Assembly (NCBI GenBank): GCA_030635565.1
Contig: DAOVYP010000025.1
Span: 1 to 12,756 of the forward strand
Direction: 5' to 3'
Source: Spirochaeta sp.
GTDB taxonomy: Bacteria > Spirochaetota > Spirochaetia > DSM-2461
DNA length: 12,756 nt
This document shows positions 6,924 to 12,756 of this stretch, in pieces. The position numbers were made by a program, and so were the translations under genes. Within the stretch, counting starts at the first letter, position 1; every line of letters begins with the position of its first letter. The notes under the pieces are model-generated. The model ran no database searches and was not told the DNA's origin. It was given only the letters and a program-made list of their open reading frames with translations.

Positions 6924-7752
6924 CAAGGCTCTCGCAATAAAGAGAACACGCCGAGCATCCTTTTATTTTGCCATCCTCCTGGTTGTCCTGCTCTGGGCCT
7001 TTCCCATTCTCTGGATCATCCTGGGTTCGTTCAAGACGGACAAATTAATTATCAGTCAGAGCCTCAATTTATTATTTCAACCCACGGTCGTAAATTACGA
7101 GCGAATATTCTCATCACATAATTTCGGAAAATTTCTGGTAAACAGCCTGTTGGTGGCAATCGGTACTTCGGTTATCGTTCTGGCCTCTTCATTCCCGGCG
7201 TCTTACAGCCTTTCCAGGTTTAAAACCGGGGGAGATATGATGAGTCTGGGAATCTTGATAACGAGAATTGCACCCCCGGCTGCCGTACTCATGCCATTTT
7301 TTATCATTTTTAAAAACCTCAGTCTCCTGAATAACTTATGGGCACTGATACTGGTTAACATTTCATTGAACATGTCATTTTCACTTCTTCTCATGAGATC
7401 ATTCATCGATGAAATACCTGTATCGATCGAAGAAGCGGCGACTCTGGAAGGAGCCACACTTTTCCAGACAATGGTGAAGCTCATCTTTCCCCTGGCCCGC
7501 AGCGGTATCATTACGACAAGCATTTTTACGTTTATTTTTTCCTGGAACGAATATCTGTTTGCGATGGTTCTGTGTTCTTCGAACAGGGTGAAAACACTGC
7601 CTGTTGCCGCCGGTGATTTTGTTACTGCGTATGCTATCGAATGGGGTCCGGTTTTCGCATCCGGCACATTGATTCTTCTACCGATCCTGATACTCACATT
7701 CATGGTGCAGCGTTACATCGTTAAGGGACTTACCGTAGGAGCCGTAAAATGA
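6916..7752 (+). CDS. ABC sugar transporter permease, MalG/UgpE type
   Basis: The 278-residue membrane protein starts with a basic N-terminus (KRTRRA), then a first transmembrane segment at about 15-37 leading into the WIILGSFKT element common to MalG-type permeases. Further hydrophobic segments lie at about 73-95, 109-132, 142-160, 195-219 and 243-265. The EAA loop begins EEAATLEGA at 172-180 and ends FPLA at 191-194. It pairs with the preceding permease. The ATG overlaps the preceding stop (ATGCTTAG) and has GGGAGG 8 bases upstream, so it is translationally coupled. No ATP-binding subunit follows. The transporter must therefore share an ATPase encoded elsewhere, as is common for CUT1 systems (MsmK/MsiK type). 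Confidence 0.93.
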   Translation: MLSKALAIKRTRRASFYFAILLVVLLWAFPILWIILGSFKTDKLIISQSLNLLFQPTVVNYERIFSSHNFGKFLVNSLLVAIGTSVIVLASSFPASYSLSRFKTGGDMMSLGILITRIAPPAAVLMPFFIIFKNLSLLNNLWALILVNISLNMSFSLLLMRSFIDEIPVSIEEAATLEGATLFQTMVKLIFPLARSGIITTSIFTFIFSWNEYLFAMVLCSSNRVKTLPVAAGDFVTAYAIEWGPVFASGTLILLPILILTFMVQRYIVKGLTVGAVK

Positions 7753-8786
7753 AAAAAGTCCGAATCGGCCTTATCGGGACCGGATTCATGGGTAAAGCTC
7801 ATGCCGGATGTTACGTATTGGACGGTCGTGTAGAACTCACGGCCGTCTCTTCTCTCGACGAAGACCAGGGAGATTTATTCATCCGGAATTTTGGTTTTAG
7901 CCGATACAGTCCGGATTGGCATTCTCTGATCGATGACGGCGATATCGACATAATTGATATTACAGTACCGAACTTTCTCCATGGAGAAATCGCTATTGCG
8001 GCAGCCGAAGCCGGAAAATCAATCATTATGGAAAAACCGCTGGCAGTAACAATGGAAGAGGCCGACCGTATCATGGCTGTAGCTGAAAAAACAGGCCTAT
8101 TAACCATGTATGCCGAGAATCGCCTATTTGCACCGGTTTTTACCGAGTGCAGAAAGCTTATTGAATTCGGAGATATCGGGAATATAAAGTTATTCCGAAT
8201 CAACGAAATGGGCAGCGGTCCCGGCCATGCTGGATGGTTTCGTGATATCAAAATGGCAGGAGGCGGGGCTCTCATCGACCTGGGTATTCATGGATTGGGG
8301 TTGGCGGAATGGTTGATCGGTTCGCCGATTCAATCAGTATCCGCAATGAGGACATCAGGGGAAGGAGCTGAAGAAACAGTTTTAACTTCGGCGCGTTTCG
8401 CCTCCGGAACCCTCGGTCAATTCGTTTGTTCCTGGGGAATACAGGGAGGACTGGACATCCGGGCGGAAATTTACGGCGACAAGGGGACGCTGATGGTGGA
8501 CCATTCGAAAGATGCCGGTGGACTTCGTGCTTACAAATCTGAACCATCGGACTCCGATCCCTGCAGACCTCATGCCGCATCCACTTCCGGATGGTCGCAT
8601 CCTCCCATTGATGAGTGGAACGTGAAAGGACATCGAAGCGAGATACGGCATTTCATCGACTGTTATGTCGAGGGTATCCCGTGTCGTTCGACATTCAAGG
8701 ATGGATACCGCGCCCTGCAGTTGGTCCACGCCATATACCGATCCGCCGACGAGGGTTGGGAAAGTCCCACCTGGACCGAAAAATGA
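7749..8786 (+). CDS. Gfo/Idh/MocA-family NAD(P)-dependent oxidoreductase (first)
   Basis: The 345-residue protein has an N-terminal Rossmann fold with a canonical dinucleotide motif GLIGTGFMGKAH (7-18). EKPLA (95-99), whose lysine is catalytic in the family, follows. The C-terminal substrate domain contains GGGALIDLGIH (171-181), whose D177 and H181 correspond to the conserved substrate-side pair. Family members oxidise or reduce hydroxyls of sugars and inositols, and some act as NAD-dependent glycosidases (GH109). The specific substrate is unknown. It starts at an ATGA overlapping the permease stop and has AGGAG (7737-7741) 7 bases upstream. It ends at another ATGA overlap with the second oxidoreductase. 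It is probably cytoplasmic and acts on the imported sugar. Confidence 0.92.
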   Translation: MKKVRIGLIGTGFMGKAHAGCYVLDGRVELTAVSSLDEDQGDLFIRNFGFSRYSPDWHSLIDDGDIDIIDITVPNFLHGEIAIAAAEAGKSIIMEKPLAVTMEEADRIMAVAEKTGLLTMYAENRLFAPVFTECRKLIEFGDIGNIKLFRINEMGSGPGHAGWFRDIKMAGGGALIDLGIHGLGLAEWLIGSPIQSVSAMRTSGEGAEETVLTSARFASGTLGQFVCSWGIQGGLDIRAEIYGDKGTLMVDHSKDAGGLRAYKSEPSDSDPCRPHAASTSGWSHPPIDEWNVKGHRSEIRHFIDCYVEGIPCRSTFKDGYRALQLVHAIYRSADEGWESPTWTEK

Positions 8787-9826
8787 GCTACAAGAACAAG
8801 CAGGGGAAGATCGGACTGGCCCTTCTCAGTTTCGCCCATTTTCACCAGTACCGTTGGGTCGAGGCGTTCAATAAAGATTCAAGAGCCGATATCGTCGGGT
8901 TTTGGGACGACGATACGGAACGCGGTAAAGCGGTGGAAAAACAGACGGGAATACCTTTCCGGCGGAACCTGGATGCATTATTGACAGATGAAAACGTGAC
9001 AGCTGCCGCCATTTGTTCAGAGACTTCCAAACACAATCATTTGATAGAGCATTGTTGTCGACATCATCTTCCGGTGATGTGTGAGAAACCCCTGGCCAGG
9101 AACTCCACTGAAGGGTTGCAGATTAAGAAAAGCGTAGATTCCGCCTGCATACCGTTTCTTCAGGTGTTTCCGCAGAGATTGATGAAGGGAAACATCCGGA
9201 TCAAGGAAATCCTCGACAGTGGGATTCTGGGAAAGGTAACTCATGTCAGGAAACGACACGGACACGGCTTCGGACTTGCTTCCCTTTCATCCGATATGCC
9301 ATGGATTACCCTTACTGATAAATCCGGCGGTGGAGCCTATATGGATGAAGGTGTTCATGAGACCGATCTCCTCAGATATTATTTTGGCATGCCAATTTCC
9401 GTTTGTGCATTGGAATCCCAATCCAGGTGCGGTCATGGAGAGATGTCGGCAACGGCGTTGTATGCCTTTCCCGATGATATCAGCGTCGTTCATGAAGCGG
9501 GATGGAATTGGATTGCCGGTGGTCCGACGACGGAAATTTACGGTAATGAAGGTGTATTGATGGAAAGCCTTACAGATTGTGCCTCCTCGACCGGAAACAG
9601 TCTGCTTCCACATCTTGCGATATTTAAAAAAGAGACCGGCCGATGGGAAGTTCTCGAGGGTGCGTATGATTTTTCATCAATCCACTATCTGTTCCCGGTG
9701 GCATATCTGGATATGCTGGCAGATGGTGTTTCCTCTATCTCCACGCTTGAAGACGGGCTGAAGGCCTTGGAAATGGTTGAAGGAGTATACAAATCGATCA
9801 GGGAAAAGCGCACAGTCGAGTTTTAA
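8783..9826 (+). CDS. Gfo/Idh/MocA-family oxidoreductase (second, divergent nucleotide-binding loop)
   Basis: The open frame extends back to 8615. The ATG at 8783 is chosen because it forms an ATGA overlap with the previous stop and yields a normal 347-residue protein; the extra 56 upstream residues would lie wholly within the previous gene. It has EKPLA (101-105) and GGGAYMDEGVHETD (182-195, with D188 and H192), diagnostic of the family. The N-terminal loop reads GLALLSFAHFHQY (11-23) instead of GxGxxG; related proteins with an LSFAH-type loop exist, so this is probably a subclade trait rather than decay. Whether it still uses NAD(P) is uncertain. It is distant in sequence from its neighbour, so it is not a recent tandem duplicate. 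A paired oxidation/reduction scheme with the first enzyme is possible. Confidence 0.9.
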   Translation: MSYKNKQGKIGLALLSFAHFHQYRWVEAFNKDSRADIVGFWDDDTERGKAVEKQTGIPFRRNLDALLTDENVTAAAICSETSKHNHLIEHCCRHHLPVMCEKPLARNSTEGLQIKKSVDSACIPFLQVFPQRLMKGNIRIKEILDSGILGKVTHVRKRHGHGFGLASLSSDMPWITLTDKSGGGAYMDEGVHETDLLRYYFGMPISVCALESQSRCGHGEMSATALYAFPDDISVVHEAGWNWIAGGPTTEIYGNEGVLMESLTDCASSTGNSLLPHLAIFKKETGRWEVLEGAYDFSSIHYLFPVAYLDMLADGVSSISTLEDGLKALEMVEGVYKSIREKRTVEF

Positions 9827-9843
9827 CGGGAGAAGGAAGATTG

Positions 9844-11355
9844 ATGGACTATAAATGCTACTTCGGAGATATTCACAATCATTGTGATACAAGTTACGCC
9901 CACGGAAGCCTGGAAAATGCCTTGAATAATGCGTTGCTTCAATTGGATTTCGTCAGTGTGACCGGCCATTCATCCTGGCCGGATATCCCTGATAGGAAAG
10001 CACCCTTGGAATCGCTGGTGGATTACCATGTGAATGGATTCAACAAGCTGCAAACCGGATGGGAACGTTTCGTGGATACGTTTGACCGATTTAATGATCC
10101 GGGAAGCTTTGTCTGTTTTCCCAGTTACGAAATTCATTCGATGGCCGACGGCGATCATACCGTTTATTTCAAGGACTACAAGCGTCCCATGTTCAAGCCT
10201 GATAGTATTCCCGATTTCCAGGATATTGTCCGGGATATTCGAATAGAAGGCGATGACGCATTCCTGACGCCTCACCATATCGGTTATAGAACAGGTTACA
10301 GAGGCATCAACTGGGACAGTTACAGCGAAAAGGCCAGTCCTTTCGTCGAGATAATTTCCATGCATGGATGCAGTGAAAGTGATGATTCGGCTCTTCCTTA
10401 TCTCCACACCATGGGCCCTCGTAATGGATCCAATACCATGCAGGCTGGACTATCCAGGGGTTTTCATTTCGGAGTCATTGGTTCTACTGATCATCATAGT
10501 GCTCATCCCGGAAGCCACGGATACGGAAAGGTTGCAATCTGGGCGGAGGAACTGACAAAAGACGCAATATGGTCTGCATTGAAAAAACGTCGCTGTTATG
10601 CCTTGACTGGGGATAAGATTGTTCTCGATTTCTCCTTAAACAACGCTAACATGGGCGAAATCATCCCATATTCAGAAAAACGAGATATTCATATTGACGT
10701 CCGGGGAGGAGACGCCCTGGACTATATGGAACTACTGCGGAATAACATAGTAATCAGGCGATGGAATTATCTTGAAGACTCGAATTCTGATATTACCGGA
10801 CCTGTCAAAGGTAAAGTATTCATTGAGGCGGGTTGGGGCGTAACGGGCGAGCGTATCGAATGGGATATTCTGATATCTCTGAATCGTGGCAAAATTCTTG
10901 ATGTCGAACCGCGTCTTCACGGAATCGATGTCGTCGATCCTGAGCAGAAGCACACTCAGGAATATCAATTCAGCAATTGGTCCAGAGAAGGGGATGCTGT
11001 ACGGCTCCGGACCTGCACTTGGGGAAACCCCACAACGCTTACCAATACCAATCAGGGACTCTGTCTGGAAATCGAGGCCGAGTCCGATGCTGAGTTGTGC
11101 CTTGACGTCAACAATGTGAAGTATCGGAGAAACTTGAAAGACCTGTCGGTTCAATCAGATTCCTTTTATCTCGGAAGGTTTTTATCCGGAGCGGTTCACA
11201 TTCATCGATTTGTACCGGAACGTATGTACAACAGGAAAGAATATCTCAGTGAAATTGAGAATGGAGACAAGGAAGACAGCTATTATGTTCGGGTCAGGCA
11301 GAAAAACGGGCAATGGGCATATTCATCACCGATCTGGGTGAGGAGCAAAGTTTGA
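9844..11355 (+). CDS. PHP-domain metallohydrolase, CehA/McbA (DUF3604-like) type
   Basis: The protein is 503 residues from ATG 9844. AAGGA (9833-9837) is 6 bases away; an in-frame TTG at 9841 is only 3 bases from it and is less likely. The N-terminal half is a PHP fold with a near-complete set of candidate metal ligands: GDIHNH (H11, H13), TGHS (H42), SYEIH (E96), TPHH (H144/H145), SMHG (H174) and STDHH (D216, H218). The segment IWSALKKRRCYALTGDKIVLDF (in two parts, 242-251 and 252-263) is typical of CehA/McbA-like proteins. Residues after ~270 are a beta-rich domain ending SSPIWV. Family members hydrolyse esters, carbamates or phosphoesters; the substrate here is unknown. No signal peptide is seen. 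Its C-terminus matches the fragment at the left edge. The next gene begins 1 bp after its stop. Confidence 0.85.
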   Translation: MDYKCYFGDIHNHCDTSYAHGSLENALNNALLQLDFVSVTGHSSWPDIPDRKAPLESLVDYHVNGFNKLQTGWERFVDTFDRFNDPGSFVCFPSYEIHSMADGDHTVYFKDYKRPMFKPDSIPDFQDIVRDIRIEGDDAFLTPHHIGYRTGYRGINWDSYSEKASPFVEIISMHGCSESDDSALPYLHTMGPRNGSNTMQAGLSRGFHFGVIGSTDHHSAHPGSHGYGKVAIWAEELTKDAIWSALKKRRCYALTGDKIVLDFSLNNANMGEIIPYSEKRDIHIDVRGGDALDYMELLRNNIVIRRWNYLEDSNSDITGPVKGKVFIEAGWGVTGERIEWDILISLNRGKILDVEPRLHGIDVVDPEQKHTQEYQFSNWSREGDAVRLRTCTWGNPTTLTNTNQGLCLEIEAESDAELCLDVNNVKYRRNLKDLSVQSDSFYLGRFLSGAVHIHRFVPERMYNRKEYLSEIENGDKEDSYYVRVRQKNGQWAYSSPIWVRSKV

Positions 11356-11356
11356 T

Positions 11357-12691
11357 ATGAACATCATTTATATGCATACGCATGACAGCGGGCGGTATTT
11401 CGATCCTTATGGGTATGCCATACGAACACCGGCAATCCAATCATTGGCAGAAAAAGGTACGGTTTTCCGTCAGGCTTTCAGCGCTGCTCCAACATGTTCT
11501 CCCAGTCGTGCAGCATTGTTGACTGGAATGAATCCTCATTCCTGCGGCATGATCGGACTCGCACATCGGGGATTCGCTCTGAATGACTATAAGAAGCACA
11601 TCGTTAACCAATTGAATGAAGAAGGTTACGACACGGCTCTTTGCGGAATTCAACATGTTGCCGATCCGGTGGGTAAAATCGGATATGGTAAAATTCTCGA
11701 TTCCTGGGACTTTGATATGTCCAAAGATTTCAACTTTGATACGATTGAGTATGATATGTCCAATGCGGAAAAAGCCGCTGAATTCATAAAAACAAAAAAG
11801 AGTGATGATAAACCCTTTTTCCTTTCCTTCGGTATGTTCAACACTCATCGTGTCTTTCCTCCGGTTTCTCAGGATGTGGTGCCTGACTATCTAAAACCGC
11901 CTTCACCCGTTAAAGATACAAGAGAGAATCGAGAGGATTTTGCCGGTTATGTCACCTCCGCCCGGGTTGTGAATGATTGTGTCGATATCGTTCTGAAAAC
12001 ATTACAGTCATCAGGACTTAAAGAGAAGACAATTGTCATTTTCACTACCGATCATGGAATTGCCTTTCCTGAAATGAAATGCTCCCTGTACGATACGGGT
12101 ATCGGAGTGACGCTCATCATTGACTATCCGGGAAATCATATGAAGGGATCGGTATCCGATGCCCTGATATCTCATCTGGATATTTATCCTACGATCTGCG
12201 ACATGATTGGGCTGAACAAACCCGAATGGCTGGAAGGGGAATCACTGCTTCCTCTGCTTGAAAAGAGAAAGGAGTCAGTCAGGGAAGAGGTTTTTGCAGA
12301 GGTCACTTATCATGCAGCCTATGAACCGATGCGCTGTATCAGGACCGAACGATATAAATTGATCCGAAGATTTGATTCACCCTTTCCGGTGATCCCATCC
12401 AATTCTGATGATTGCAGTGCAAAAAGTTTGCTGCTGAAATCCGATTATCACCACATAGGAAGAGAAGAGTATTTGTTGTTCGATCTGAACAAAGACCCTT
12501 TGGAAAGGAATAATCTCATTAAAGTACCGGAGTATCAGGATATTTTAATTTCACTGAAATCGAGACTCGAACTCTGGATGGTTTCCACTGATGATCCACT
12601 ATTGGCAGGATCGGTTCCTTTGCCCCCTGGAGCCTTTGCAAATCAAAAAAGCTGTATTTCGCCAAATGAAAAGCTTCTTGATTTCGGATAG
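11357..12691 (+). CDS. Type I sulfatase (formylglycine-dependent), N-sulfoglucosamine-sulfohydrolase-like branch, cytoplasmic
   Basis: The 444-residue sulfatase begins directly with its first core strand (MNIIYMHTHDSGR), so there is no room for a signal peptide. It has CSPSRAALLTG at 47-57 (C47 becomes formylglycine; R51), PHSCGMIGLAHRGF (60-73), GIQH (97-100), NTH (162-164), TTDHG (D232, H233) and K241. The HDSGR opening and GLAHRGF motif place it near sulfamidase/heparan-sulfatase-like uncharacterised members, unlike the DQQR-type sulfatase at 1469-2941. The two probably attack different sulfate positions or linkages. AGGAG (11341-11345) is 11 bases upstream of ATG, and the gap to the PHP stop is 1 bp. 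It is the last gene seen in the operon. It needs a maturation enzyme that is not in the window. Confidence 0.92.
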   Translation: MNIIYMHTHDSGRYFDPYGYAIRTPAIQSLAEKGTVFRQAFSAAPTCSPSRAALLTGMNPHSCGMIGLAHRGFALNDYKKHIVNQLNEEGYDTALCGIQHVADPVGKIGYGKILDSWDFDMSKDFNFDTIEYDMSNAEKAAEFIKTKKSDDKPFFLSFGMFNTHRVFPPVSQDVVPDYLKPPSPVKDTRENREDFAGYVTSARVVNDCVDIVLKTLQSSGLKEKTIVIFTTDHGIAFPEMKCSLYDTGIGVTLIIDYPGNHMKGSVSDALISHLDIYPTICDMIGLNKPEWLEGESLLPLLEKRKESVREEVFAEVTYHAAYEPMRCIRTERYKLIRRFDSPFPVIPSNSDDCSAKSLLLKSDYHHIGREEYLLFDLNKDPLERNNLIKVPEYQDILISLKSRLELWMVSTDDPLLAGSVPLPPGAFANQKSCISPNEKLLDFG

Positions 12692-12735
12692 CTCAAATCC
12701 ATACGCATAGGTACGGGAATCTTCCTGAATTTGAG
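12692..12735 (+). other. Weak inverted repeat after the last gene
   Basis: CTCAAAT (12692-12698), immediately after the sulfatase stop, can pair with ATTTGAG (12729-12735) across a 30-base loop that holds a minor GGAA/TTCC pairing. No T-tract follows within the window, so a terminator cannot be claimed. The remaining bases to 12756 show no gene start. Confidence 0.25.
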
Positions 12736-12756
12736 ATATATAGTGTGATATCCAAA

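Noticed and set aside
8615..8782. 56-codon upstream extension of the second oxidoreductase
   Set aside because: It lies entirely within the preceding oxidoreductase gene, is arginine-rich and unlike the family. The ATGA overlap at 8783 gives a family-sized protein.
1..12756. CRISPR array, insertion sequence, tRNA, rRNA or phage genes
   Set aside because: I saw no regularly spaced repeats, transposase motifs, tRNA-like cloverleaf or rRNA signature in either strand.

Overview
The window looks like a carbohydrate-utilisation island from a Gram-negative-type heterotroph, most likely a spirochaete (Spirochaetaceae-like). The taxonomic clue is the exported solute-binding protein: a short MKK...LFA signal peptide followed by NGDS, a style common in spirochaetal sugar-binding proteins. 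This is a weak, composition-style inference; no rRNA or other marker gene is present. All coding regions have balanced, similar codon use. I see no mobile element, tRNA, rRNA or CRISPR.

Layout. (1) Bases 1-1483, plus strand: the last 67 codons of a PHP/CehA-McbA-like protein, then an enolase-superfamily enzyme of the muconate-lactonizing subgroup. (2) Bases 1469-2941, minus strand: a type I (formylglycine) sulfatase that converges on the enolase gene and overlaps it by 15 bp. (3) Bases 2942-3342: a 401-bp gene-free regulatory region carrying a strong sigma70-like promoter and several palindromes. (4) Bases 3343-12691, plus strand: a single apparent operon in the order ROK-family regulator, sugar-binding protein, two ABC permeases, two Gfo/Idh/MocA oxidoreductases, a PHP-domain metallohydrolase and a second, quite different sulfatase. 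From the first permease onward, genes overlap by 4-8 bp or lie within 17 bp of each other, so translational coupling is likely. Perfect stem-loops sit in the two wider gaps on either side of the binding-protein gene.

How the genes may work together. The binding protein and permeases form a CUT1-type sugar importer that lacks its own ATPase, as is usual when a shared ATPase is encoded elsewhere. Neither sulfatase has a recognisable export signal, and there is no glycoside hydrolase, lyase or SusCD pair. The simplest model is that a small sulfated sugar or sulfated glycoside is imported intact and desulfated in the cytoplasm. Two NAD(P)-dependent oxidoreductases, a metal-dependent PHP hydrolase and an epimerase/dehydratase-type enolase-superfamily enzyme would then process it. 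The ROK protein, which has lost the hallmarks of both kinase and zinc site, probably regulates the operon. The PHP remnant at the left edge matches the C-terminus of the complete PHP protein on the right, so the locus probably contains two related PHP-sulfatase modules. The substrate cannot be read from sequence alone.
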